Part shown: piece by piece, positions 33,172-40,683 of the stretch
How positions within the stretch are numbered: position 1 is the stretch's first letter
Layout of the letters: the number at the start of each line of letters is the position of its first letter
Assembly (NCBI GenBank): GCA_018266075.1
Contig: JAFEBB010000003.1
Span: forward strand, 124,001-188,000
Reading direction: 5' to 3'
Length of the DNA stretch: 64,000 bases
From: Deltaproteobacteria bacterium
Lineage (GTDB): Bacteria > Myxococcota > Myxococcia > Myxococcales > SZAS-1
Position numbers and translations under genes: made by a program
The notes under the pieces: generated by a model
Seen by the model: the letters and a program-made list of their open reading frames with translations, nothing else
The model's database searches: none
Told to the model about the DNA's origin: nothing

Positions 33172-34224
33172 ATGGTCAAGCCCCGCGCCGCCAAGGCCGG
33201 CAAGTCCGCTTCGCGTCCGCGCTCGCCGCGCAAGCTGGTCGCCGTGGGCAAGGTCCATCCGGATCTCCTCTACGCGCGCCAGGTGATCCAGACCGAGGCC
33301 CAGGCCATCGCCAACGTGGCCGCGCGGCTCGACGAGGCCTTCGTGCGCGCGGCCGCCGCCATCGCCGAGTGCCAGGGCCGGATCGTCGTCACCGGCATGG
33401 GCAAGGCGGGCTTTCTGGCCCAGCGCCTCTCCGCGATCCTCGCGAGCGTGGGCATCCCCTCGCTCTACCTGCACCCGGCCGACGCGGTGCACGGCGACCT
33501 CGGCCGCGTGGCCCGCGGCGACCTGCTCATCGCCATCTCCAACTCCGGCGCCACCGACGAGGTGCTGCGCCTCCTGCCCGCGCTCTCGCACCTGGGCGTG
33601 ACGCTCATGGTGCTCACCGGCCGCCGGCACTCGCCGCTCGCCAAGGCCGCGCACCACCTGCTCGACATCGGCCCGCTCGACGAAGCGTGCCCCCTGGGCA
33701 TGGTGCCGACCGCTTCCAGCGCCGCGCTCCACGCGCTCGGCGACGCGCTGGCGATGACGGTGTCGCGCAATCGCAACCTGTCGACCGAGGAGTACGCGCG
33801 GCTGCACCCGGGCGGCTCGCTGGGCCGGTCGATGGTGCGGGTGCGCGAGGTGATGCGCGAGGGCGAGTCCAACCCGCTCGTGCGCGAGGACGCGCCGCTC
33901 TCGGCCGCCATCGTCACCATGACCAACACCCGCGGCCGTCCAGGCTGCGCGGTGGTCACCGACAAGGCCGGCCGGCTGGCGGGCATCTTCACCGACGGCG
34001 ATCTGCGGCGGCTCATCGAGGGCGGCCAGCTCGACCTGGCCACGCCGGTGGGCAAGGTGATGAACGCGCGCCCGGTGACGGTGGGCCCCGACGATCGCGT
34101 GGTCGACGCGGCGGATCTGTTGCGCGCGCGCGCGATCGATCAGGTGGCGGTGGTCGACGGCTCGCGGCGCCCGGTGGGCCTGCTCGACGTGCAGGACCTG
34201 CTCGCCGCCCGCTTCGTGGAGTGA
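33172..34224 (+). CDS. kdsD: Arabinose-5-phosphate isomerase (SIS plus two CBS domains)
   Basis: KdsD converts ribulose 5-phosphate to arabinose 5-phosphate, the first step of Kdo synthesis for lipopolysaccharide. The 350-residue protein has a basic N-terminal extension (1-25). The SIS domain (about 40-175) has 'GMGKAGFLAQRLSAILASVG' and 'AISNSGATDEVL'. The conserved 'PTASSAALHALGDALAM' and 'HPGGSLGR' follow, and then two CBS domains (about 215-275 and 285-345). This matches KdsD/KpsF/GutQ enzymes. The N-terminal extension is about 20 residues longer than in E. coli KdsD. The gene follows a terminator and precedes the PqqD-like gene by 90 bp. Confidence 0.95.
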   Translation: MVKPRAAKAGKSASRPRSPRKLVAVGKVHPDLLYARQVIQTEAQAIANVAARLDEAFVRAAAAIAECQGRIVVTGMGKAGFLAQRLSAILASVGIPSLYLHPADAVHGDLGRVARGDLLIAISNSGATDEVLRLLPALSHLGVTLMVLTGRRHSPLAKAAHHLLDIGPLDEACPLGMVPTASSAALHALGDALAMTVSRNRNLSTEEYARLHPGGSLGRSMVRVREVMREGESNPLVREDAPLSAAIVTMTNTRGRPGCAVVTDKAGRLAGIFTDGDLRRLIEGGQLDLATPVGKVMNARPVTVGPDDRVVDAADLLRARAIDQVAVVDGSRRPVGLLDVQDLLAARFVE

Positions 34225-34313
34225 TCGCGCGGTTGAATGTGACGCAAGGACCGCGCCACCCACGCTTCTGGGCGTTGAAGCGTCAACGTGGGGCGTACTA
34301 AGGTGGGCCGGTC

Positions 34314-34637
34314 GTGACCGATTCGATGGTGGTGCCGCTGTCGTCGTATCCGGCGCCACACCCCGGGGCCGGGATCGAGCGGGTGGGGGACCGACTGATG
34401 GCCGCTTCACCCGACGATCACCTGCACCACTTCGTCGAAGAGGACGAGTCGCCCTCGCACACCGCGGAGCGCGTGGTGGAGCTGGCCGACGGCTCCCGCA
34501 CGGTGGCGCAGATCGCCTCGACGATTGTCGAGGAGTTCGAGGGGGCGACGCTGGAGCAGGTTCAAGACGACGTCCGCGCGTTCGTGGGCGCCATGGTGGC
34601 CAAGCAAGTGCTGGTGTTGCACGACCACCCGCTGTAG
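34314..34637 (+). CDS. PqqD-like protein (putative RiPP recognition element)
   Basis: PqqD-fold proteins bind leader peptides and present them to modifying enzymes. The 107-residue product ends in the PqqD pattern: an acidic first strand region 'HFVEEDESPSHTAERVVEL', the turn 'ADGSRTVAQIASTIVEEF', and the last helix 'VQDDVRAFVGAMVAKQVLVL'. The first 30 residues are Pro-rich and not part of the fold; M29 (34398) is an alternative start. It is a stand-alone PqqD rather than a fusion, and no PQQ biosynthesis genes are near. Downstream on the same strand lie a large lipoprotein, a six-cysteine peptide, a kinase and a signal-peptidase-like protein. Together they suggest a peptide-modification locus (inference). 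Confidence 0.82.
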   Translation: MTDSMVVPLSSYPAPHPGAGIERVGDRLMAASPDDHLHHFVEEDESPSHTAERVVELADGSRTVAQIASTIVEEFEGATLEQVQDDVRAFVGAMVAKQVLVLHDHPL

Positions 34638-34695
34638 GACGCTCCCCATTCAGGGCCGAATTTCCAAGAAGTCTGCGATCTCCGAGGAGCAACGC

Positions 34696-37600
34696 GTGAT
34701 TGCCCGAAACTTCCGAAGCCTTCACTTCGCGCTGGGCGCGATCTTCATTGCCTCGATCTCGTCGTGCTCGTGCGGCAGCTCGTCCGAGAAGAACCCCGGG
34801 GTGAAAATCACCAACCCCACCGCTGGGCAGGTGCTCACGCAAGCGGATGACTCGGACGCCGCCACGCCAGGGATCCAGCACGACGTGATCGTCCACGTCA
34901 CCAACGTGACCAGCAATTCCACGCTCACGTTGACGATCAACGGCACGACGGTCGGAAGCCTTCAGCCGAGCGCGACCCAGGACCAGGGCGAAGACATCAC
35001 CTTCCACAGCGTGCCGTTCCCCGCGGGGCAGGACACGGTCATCGCGACCGTCAAGGACTCGAGCACCAACAAGTCTGGCACCGACTCCAAGACCGTGAGC
35101 GTTACGCCCGCGGCCACGTGCAACTTCACTACGCCGGCCGACGGCGCCACCCTGACCTCCGACGAGGACGCGAGCACCGAGGTCTTCAACCAGAAGGTGC
35201 TTGTGCAGTGTCCGGCGTCGTTGGCGGCCTTGACCGGCACGTTGCAGGTGACAGTGGTCATCGGGAATCACCGGCAGGACGTCTCGCCGCTCACCGCCAC
35301 GCTCGATTCCACGGGCCTCGCCACCTTCGACAAGGCCCAGCTGGGCGAGGGCACCAACGCGATCACCTTCACCGCTGTGGACAGCACCGGCACGACGGTG
35401 GGCTCCGCGAACGAGACCGTCATCGTGAACACCGGCAAGTGCCCGGTGATCCTGGGTGAGCACAACCACGTGATCTACAACGCGGCCGGCGGGACGCCCC
35501 CGGATCCCACCGAGACCCGCCCGGTGATTGCCGACACGGATCCCAACACGCCCGACGTGCAGGCCACGTTCACCGGCTACGTGGACACCGGCGTGTGCCC
35601 CGGCGCGTCGGCGACCATCAGCTTCGACAGCGCGCCGGCGGGCACGGCGACGGTGGACAGCTCCGGCGAGTTCATCTTCAGCAACGTCACCCTCCCCAAC
35701 GGCGACCCGGTGCTCGAGGTGGTGCATGCCACGAGCGGGAGCAAGACTGGCGTGTCGGTGGCGAACACGTATGGCGTGGACTCGGTGATCCCTGTCCTCA
35801 GCATCAGCGCGCCTGCTTCGGGAACGATCACAGATACCGATGGCGGCACCAACGGCGTGAGCGAGCAAGTGACGGTGCACCTCGTCTCGGGCTTCAACGG
35901 CGAGGAGTTTGCGAGCCTCGCAGACAACGGCACGCCGCGCATCGGCCAGACGGCGATCTCTCCTCTGCCGGCAATTCCCGGTGACTGGCCCTTCCCGAAC
36001 CCCGTGATGCTGACCACCGGCCCCCACTCGCTCGTGGCCACGGCGACCCGCAAGCTCGGCAATCAGGGCAACTCGCAGCCCGTGAGTGTGACCGTGCAGC
36101 AGCCGGGCGGCATTGGCCTCACCCTTCTTCAGCCGGGCACGACCAACGTGGTGTGCAACCACGCGAGCGATGAGAACCCGAACACGCAGGACTGTGACCT
36201 GACGATGAAGGTGCAGGCCAACGGCGCGGCCGACGGTGGCAGCGTGGCGTTCTGGTTCGACGACGGCGGCCAGACGACGGTGGCGCTCGACGCCAACCTT
36301 CAGGCCCAGACCCAGTTCCAGCTCCCGCAGGGCCAGCACACCATCGCAGCCGTGGCGAGCAACGGCCAGGCGGCGTCGAACCAGGTCACCGCGGCGATTC
36401 GCGTGGACACCATCGCCCCGGTGCTCACCTGGGTCACCCCTCCGCAGGACGGTGGTCCGAACACGGAGAGCAGCCAGACCTTCAGCGTGACCCTGCAGAC
36501 CGACGCCGAAAACGGCCAGGTGGTCATGGTGACCCTTGATGGCGGCAACGTCGGCTCGGGCCCTGTGGACGGCGGCTTCGCCACGTTCAACGTCGCGGTG
36601 CCCGGCGAAGGTATCGCGCAGTTGCTCGTGGCCAACGTTCAGGACGACGCGGGTAATCCCGCAGTGCCGGCCGTGGTGGGCGTGGACGTCATTGTCGACG
36701 GTGGCTGCGTGATCAACCTCAACGAGCCGAGCACGCTGGTGATCAACGCGAGCACCGATGGCGGGCTGACCCAGACGATCACCGGCAACACGCCGACGCC
36801 CGCATGTGCGAACGGTACCGTGACGTTCCTCGCGGCGACGCCCGCGAGCGGCACGCCGAACCAGGTGGGCACCGCGCAGGCGGTCGGAGGCGCCTTCTCC
36901 TTCACCTACACGTTCACGGACCAGGCCTCGACCCAGTTCACCGCGCAGATGACCAGCCCGAGCGGCAATACGAATCAGGCGTCGTTCAATGTGAACGCGG
37001 ACACGATTCCCCCCGTGATCTCCCTGAATGTGCCGCAGCAGGACGCCAGCGGGAACCTGTACGTGGTGGAGGCCTTGGGCAACCTGAACGTGGTCGCGGG
37101 GGCGCTCGGCTACGCCGCTGACGCGGACGGCAGTACCGCCGGCGCGCAGGTCAACGTGCTCATCAACGTGAGCGGCGTGGGTGACGTCTTTGGTTCGGGC
37201 GGAATGGGTTCGGTGAACATTCTCGAGGGAAGCACGCCGCTCATCACGCAGCCTCTCACGTTTACCCGAAATGACTTCTTCCAGATCGCCTCGCCCACGA
37301 GCGTTCCGGTCCTGACGTTGACGGAGGCGAAGAGCACCACATTCACGCTGGTGGCGACCGATTCGGTGGGCAACACGACCACCGTGAACATTCCGCTTCG
37401 CGTCAAGAGCGTGCCGCCGCCGCAGCCCACGCTCGTGACCACGGATCCGGGCAACGGGCAGTACACGCACGTCAGCAACTACCGACACGCGGACTTCCTC
37501 GTCGTCGCCTCGGATACGGCGGATCCCCAGGGCGACACGTTGGAGTTCGACGTGGGCTTCTCGGCTCCACTCCGATTCGGAAACGGGGTGTTCAACGACG

Positions 37601-38970
37601 GCGTCTTCGACAACACGGGTTACACCACAATCATCAACGAAGGCACCTTCGCCGCTTCGCCGGTGACCGTCACCAACGTCCCACCGCTCAACGACTACTC
37701 ACTCGCGGCCCGAGCCGTCGACTCACTCGGCAACATCTCTCTCATCTCCAACGTGGCCGATATGGACACCCGGTTCCCACGAACGACCATCCCCTACGCT
37801 GGACCGTCAGCGGCTGGTGCGCTCTTTGGCTCAACGATCGCCCTCGGGCACATCAACACCCAGCCGGGCCACACCGCGCTCGACATCGCCGCGTTCGCCA
37901 CCGAGCCAAACAGGGAAGGCTCGGTTCAGGTGATCTACGGCGGCTCGCTCACCACCACCCAGCAGTTCAACGGGCCGTTCACCACGAGCGCCTACTTCGG
38001 CAATCCGATGACTCTGGGTGACGTGAACAACGACGGTGCCGCCGACCTCCTCGTCTACGATAGCGACAGGATCGACGTGTACCTCTCCGACGGCACCACC
38101 CTGCCCACCACGCCGAGCTTCACGCTCACCGGCACGGGCGCAACCGACGCGTACACGCTCGCGGTGGTGCCCGACATCACCGGCGACGGCATCAACGACA
38201 TCGTCATCGGTGATCCGATCGACGGGGCGGGTGGCCAGATCTTCGTGATTCGCGGGCGCGCAAGCTGGCCAGCCTCGGTCGACACCAGCGCCGCGGACGT
38301 CATCATCGACGGCGTCGTCCCAGGCTCGAACTTCGGCAACAACCTTCAGCACGGCACCATCGGGTTCCCCGGGTTTTCCGGCGACACGAGTAACGCGCTC
38401 GTCGTGCCCGCAGCGTCGACCAACATGGTGTACCTCTTCAAGGGAAGCGCGCTGATGGCGAAGGGCCAGGCGGCGACCATCGCCGACGCGATGACGACCT
38501 TCACCACCACCACCGTGCCCTCAAACTCTCGCTACGGGCACGCGCTACTCGCGTACGACATCAACAACGATGGGTTGGAAGACTTGCTCATCGCGGACAC
38601 GGGCCAGCCTTCGCACGTCTTCGCCTACTTGCAGTCGGGAGGCACAGTGGTGGCCGATCCGGCGGCGAGCGCGTATCTCGGCGGGTCGCCCACCAATTTC
38701 GGCTATCAGATGGCCTCGGGCGACCTGAACGGCGATGGCATCGCCGACCTGGTCGTGGGCCGCGGCGTGACGGGAAACGCCCAGGCGCTGAACCTGTTCG
38801 TGGGGCGTGCAGGTGGAATTCCTCAGGGATCCGGTCCAGACTCGGCTGAATACGGTGACCTGCAGTTCGGCACCGACTTCGCCATCGGAGACGTGACGGG
38901 TGACGGGCTGCCCGACATCGTCGTGGGAGAGCCAGACAATGGCAACGGAACCGTCGAAGTCCTCCACTAG
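34696..38970 (+). CDS. Giant lipoprotein, Ig-like repeats and C-terminal FG-GAP repeats
   Basis: This 1,424-residue surface protein has a signal peptide ending in Cys (C24 in ISSC), followed by a Ser/Cys-rich patch. The first about 1,000 residues are beta-rich Ig/Big-like modules with repeated 'VNTGKCPVIL', 'VTFLAATPASG', 'DTIPPVISL' type strands. From about 1,025 on there are FG-GAP/integrin-alpha-like repeats with Ca-binding loops: 'LGDVNNDGAADLLV', 'VPDITGDGINDIVIGDP', 'YDINNDGLEDLLIAD', 'SGDLNGDGIADLVVG' and 'IGDVTGDGLPDIVVGEP'. These are consistent with a seven-bladed propeller. The GTG start has GAGGAG upstream; longer in-frame versions lie inside pqqD in another frame and are unlikely. 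Its 3' end overlaps the six-cysteine peptide gene by 32 bp. Confidence 0.85.
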   Translation: MIARNFRSLHFALGAIFIASISSCSCGSSSEKNPGVKITNPTAGQVLTQADDSDAATPGIQHDVIVHVTNVTSNSTLTLTINGTTVGSLQPSATQDQGEDITFHSVPFPAGQDTVIATVKDSSTNKSGTDSKTVSVTPAATCNFTTPADGATLTSDEDASTEVFNQKVLVQCPASLAALTGTLQVTVVIGNHRQDVSPLTATLDSTGLATFDKAQLGEGTNAITFTAVDSTGTTVGSANETVIVNTGKCPVILGEHNHVIYNAAGGTPPDPTETRPVIADTDPNTPDVQATFTGYVDTGVCPGASATISFDSAPAGTATVDSSGEFIFSNVTLPNGDPVLEVVHATSGSKTGVSVANTYGVDSVIPVLSISAPASGTITDTDGGTNGVSEQVTVHLVSGFNGEEFASLADNGTPRIGQTAISPLPAIPGDWPFPNPVMLTTGPHSLVATATRKLGNQGNSQPVSVTVQQPGGIGLTLLQPGTTNVVCNHASDENPNTQDCDLTMKVQANGAADGGSVAFWFDDGGQTTVALDANLQAQTQFQLPQGQHTIAAVASNGQAASNQVTAAIRVDTIAPVLTWVTPPQDGGPNTESSQTFSVTLQTDAENGQVVMVTLDGGNVGSGPVDGGFATFNVAVPGEGIAQLLVANVQDDAGNPAVPAVVGVDVIVDGGCVINLNEPSTLVINASTDGGLTQTITGNTPTPACANGTVTFLAATPASGTPNQVGTAQAVGGAFSFTYTFTDQASTQFTAQMTSPSGNTNQASFNVNADTIPPVISLNVPQQDASGNLYVVEALGNLNVVAGALGYAADADGSTAGAQVNVLINVSGVGDVFGSGGMGSVNILEGSTPLITQPLTFTRNDFFQIASPTSVPVLTLTEAKSTTFTLVATDSVGNTTTVNIPLRVKSVPPPQPTLVTTDPGNGQYTHVSNYRHADFLVVASDTADPQGDTLEFDVGFSAPLRFGNGVFNDGVFDNTGYTTIINEGTFAASPVTVTNVPPLNDYSLAARAVDSLGNISLISNVADMDTRFPRTTIPYAGPSAAGALFGSTIALGHINTQPGHTALDIAAFATEPNREGSVQVIYGGSLTTTQQFNGPFTTSAYFGNPMTLGDVNNDGAADLLVYDSDRIDVYLSDGTTLPTTPSFTLTGTGATDAYTLAVVPDITGDGINDIVIGDPIDGAGGQIFVIRGRASWPASVDTSAADVIIDGVVPGSNFGNNLQHGTIGFPGFSGDTSNALVVPAASTNMVYLFKGSALMAKGQAATIADAMTTFTTTTVPSNSRYGHALLAYDINNDGLEDLLIADTGQPSHVFAYLQSGGTVVADPAASAYLGGSPTNFGYQMASGDLNGDGIADLVVGRGVTGNAQALNLFVGRAGGIPQGSGPDSAEYGDLQFGTDFAIGDVTGDGLPDIVVGEPDNGNGTVEVLH

Positions 38971-39130
38971 CGGTACGAGGCGGGCCTACGCTGCGCCGCG
39001 CGTGAAGAGCGAGCGGCTCCTGGGCACCGTATACGGGTGCACGCCGTCGACGTGTCCCAACTCCGCGTGCCCGAAGGGCACGACAATCTGCCACGGCTGG
39101 GATACGTCGTGTCAGCCCATCTGCACCTAG
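38939..39130 (+). CDS. Candidate RiPP precursor peptide, 63 aa, six cysteines
   Basis: This is a short gene with a basic Ser/Thr-rich N-terminus (about 1-31) and a compact tail of 32 residues. The tail has cysteines at 34, 39, 44, 51, 58 and 62 (gaps of 4, 4, 6, 6, 3). Residues 17-20 are Y-A-A-P, a YxxP motif like that recognised by the PqqD-fold B1 proteins of lasso clusters, followed by 'RVKSERLLG'. The tail contains many Thr, Ser and Pro but no Asp or Glu at the usual lasso ring positions. GGGAGA lies about eight bases before the ATG at 38939; a GTG at 38900 is possible. It has no signal peptide. Role as a modified peptide is inference; a small disulfide-rich cytoplasmic protein is the alternative. 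Confidence 0.6.
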   Translation: MATEPSKSSTSGTRRAYAAPRVKSERLLGTVYGCTPSTCPNSACPKGTTICHGWDTSCQPICT

Positions 39131-39536
39131 GGCTTTCTCGAGATCCAATCGTGCTTGGCGGCGCGCCAGAGCGCGAACCGAAGAAGCCCGAGTGCCTGCC
39201 ACCTGCGCCGACTCGGCGGCCTCGCAAGCCAAATGGCTGAGCGGACCGGCCTCGCTAGCGGTCGAGCCAGCCCAAGCTTCGAGGCCGCCTGCCGCTCGTA
39301 CGCTCTGGGCGCTCGCGGAGGTCGGCCGGTGAGCCAATTGGGTTGTCCTGCCCGCCCGTCGGGCTGACGCCTCGACCCTCAGGGCAATGACCCTGGCCAA
39401 ATTGGCCGACTTCTCGACCACGCTGGCTCACGTGCCGCGGCAATGGGGAGCTTCGACCGCACACTGGGTCGACGCGTCGGCCAATTGGGTTGCCCTCCCA
39501 GCCAAATCGGCGCCGCAAGCTACACTCGTGGCCGTC
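39131..39536. promoter_or_regulatory. Gene-free 406-bp gap with GCCAAWTTGGC-like palindromes
   Basis: No convincing gene lies here; the reading frames in it have no ribosome binding site or family pattern. It holds a cluster of related short palindromes. These are AGCCAAATGGCT (39227-39238), CCAATTGG (39334-39341, within GCCAATTGGGTTG), GGCCAAATTGGCC (39395-39407), and CCAATTGG again (39481-39488, within a second GCCAATTGGGTTG). A half-matching GCCAAATCGGC lies at 39501-39511. TACACT at 39521-39526, ten bases before the kinase ATG, could be a -10 box for a nearly leaderless transcript. Likely regulatory; the binding protein is unknown. Confidence 0.5.
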
Positions 39537-40280
39537 ATGCCAGTCCGATTGCTCCACGCCCTCTCCACCTCCGACGTCGAGCCCCTCTCCCACCTCGGCT
39601 GGCCCGACGGCCCGTGCACCGAGCGCATCTCCATCCAGATCCTCCGTCCCGCCACCGCCGATCGCCCCCTCGAGCGCGTCCGCTTCACCCGCCCGGGCTA
39701 TTCGGTGGATGCCGAGCTCGACCTCTCCTCCCGCGAGCCCCACCAGATCGGTTCCATCCGCCTCCAGTGCGCCATCGCGGCTTCCACGTTCGGCCAGAGC
39801 GGCCTCCTCATCCACGGCGCGGGGCTGGCGCTCGAGGGCCGGGGTGCCGTCGCCGCGTTCGCGCCCTCCGGCGGGGGCAAGTCCACGCTCTCCAACCTCG
39901 CCGAGCGCTTCATCGGCCTCTCCGACGAGACCGTGCTCCTCGTCCCCGGGCCGCCGCCGCAGCTCTTCGCCACCCCGCTGCGCTCCAGCTCCACCAAGGT
40001 CCCCGAGCCGCGCGTGGATCCGCTGCGAGCGCTGCTCATCTTGGAGAAGTCGCTCGAGCCTTCATTCACCCGGCTCAAGCCCGACGTGGCCCTCAAGCAG
40101 CTCCTCTTGCAGGCCTACAAGCTCCCGCCCGAGCTCGCGCCGCCGGCGCAGGTCTTCAAGCGGGCGGCCAAGCTGGTGGAGAATGTCCCGGCGTACCGCT
40201 TCGCCTTCCCCAAGTCGCCTCTCGCGCAGGACCTCTTGCTCCGCCTCTTCGATGACGAGCTCTCGCCAGAAATTCCGTGA
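39537..40280 (+). CDS. HprK-like kinase (ATP-binding, P-loop)
   Basis: This 247-residue protein resembles the C-terminal kinase domain of HPr kinase and its paralogues found next to PqqD and lasso genes. 'LLIHGAGLAL' (91-100) leads into the P-loop 'FAPSGGGKSTLSNLA' (108-122), followed by 'GLSDETVLL' (127-135), which holds the acidic residue of the HprK site. The first 60 residues match no known domain. There is no membrane segment. The ATG at 39537 was chosen as the first Met ahead of the conserved region; an in-frame extension to 39387 exists but has unusual composition. It overlaps the next gene by 29 bp. A role in phosphorylating the upstream peptide is possible but unproven. Confidence 0.75.
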   Translation: MPVRLLHALSTSDVEPLSHLGWPDGPCTERISIQILRPATADRPLERVRFTRPGYSVDAELDLSSREPHQIGSIRLQCAIAASTFGQSGLLIHGAGLALEGRGAVAAFAPSGGGKSTLSNLAERFIGLSDETVLLVPGPPPQLFATPLRSSSTKVPEPRVDPLRALLILEKSLEPSFTRLKPDVALKQLLLQAYKLPPELAPPAQVFKRAAKLVENVPAYRFAFPKSPLAQDLLLRLFDDELSPEIP

Positions 40281-40683
40281 GCACCTCGGCCTCGACGACG
40301 CCGAGCGCACCGTGCCCACGGCGTCCATGTGGCCCACCATCCGCGCGGGCGACGGCATCCGCTTCCGCCGCGAGCGCCGCACGCCCCGGCTCGGTGAGGT
40401 CTGGGTGGCGGAGCTGGGCCAGGTGCACGTCTGCCATCGGGTCATCTGGGTGAGCGGCGAGCACGCGTGGCTCAAAGGCGACTGGGTGCTCGCGCCCGAC
40501 GGCCGCGTCCCGGTGAAGCAGCTCTTCGGGCCGCTCTCCGCGGTGCGCCGCGGCGACGACTGGCGCCCCACCAATCGCCGGCGCGATCGCGCGATCGGAT
40601 TGGCCCTCTCGCTGATCGGCTCCACCTGGCAGCTGACGCGTGGCGTCCTCGGTCGCGCGCGTCGGCTGGCGTTCGCGCGCTAG
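40252..40683 (+). CDS. S26-type signal-peptidase-like protease (Ser/His dyad)
   Basis: This 143-residue protein resembles a type I signal peptidase core. The nucleophile motif is S25-M-W-P-T-I (SMxPT-I), followed by 'RAGDGIRFRR'. The second catalytic region reads 'HVCHRVIWV' with H62 and then 'WLKGDWVLAPDG'. In bacterial type I peptidases the general base is a Lys; His in an HRV context followed by a (K)GD box is the archaeal/Sec11/SipW arrangement. There is no N-terminal membrane anchor; only a weak hydrophobic stretch occurs at about 114-128. Its ATG lies inside the kinase gene, so they are translationally coupled. It could remove the leader of the six-cysteine peptide (inference). Confidence 0.72.
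   Translation: MTSSRQKFREHLGLDDAERTVPTASMWPTIRAGDGIRFRRERRTPRLGEVWVAELGQVHVCHRVIWVSGEHAWLKGDWVLAPDGRVPVKQLFGPLSAVRRGDDWRPTNRRRDRAIGLALSLIGSTWQLTRGVLGRARRLAFAR

Noticed and set aside
33043-37488. 1,481-codon antisense frame across kdsD, pqqD and the giant lipoprotein
   Set aside because: It crosses several genes on the other strand, has no ribosome binding site and shows the same Arg/His/Ala shadow composition; its length reflects high GC only.
38939-39130. Classification of the short peptide as a lasso peptide
   Set aside because: A lasso core needs Asp or Glu at about position 7-9 after the ring-forming residue and a cyclase with a B2 protease. Neither is present.
38939-39130. Classification as a SCIFF (six Cys in forty-five) ranthipeptide
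   Set aside because: The cysteine count fits, but SCIFF spacing and composition differ and the radical SAM maturase is absent in this window.
38588-39421. 277-codon minus-strand frame across the lipoprotein end, short peptide and gap
   Set aside because: It has no ribosome binding site, is Arg/Ser/Ala-rich, and overlaps well-supported plus-strand features.
39387-39536. In-frame N-terminal extension of the HprK-like protein from 39387
   Set aside because: The extra 50 residues (MTLAKLADFS...) show no similarity to kinases, have odd composition, and cover the palindrome cluster; the Met at 39537 is the better start.
40680-40683. Shared CTAG stop of convergent genes as a regulatory signal
   Set aside because: Tail-to-tail overlap of stop codons on CTAG is a common packing outcome and needs no special function.
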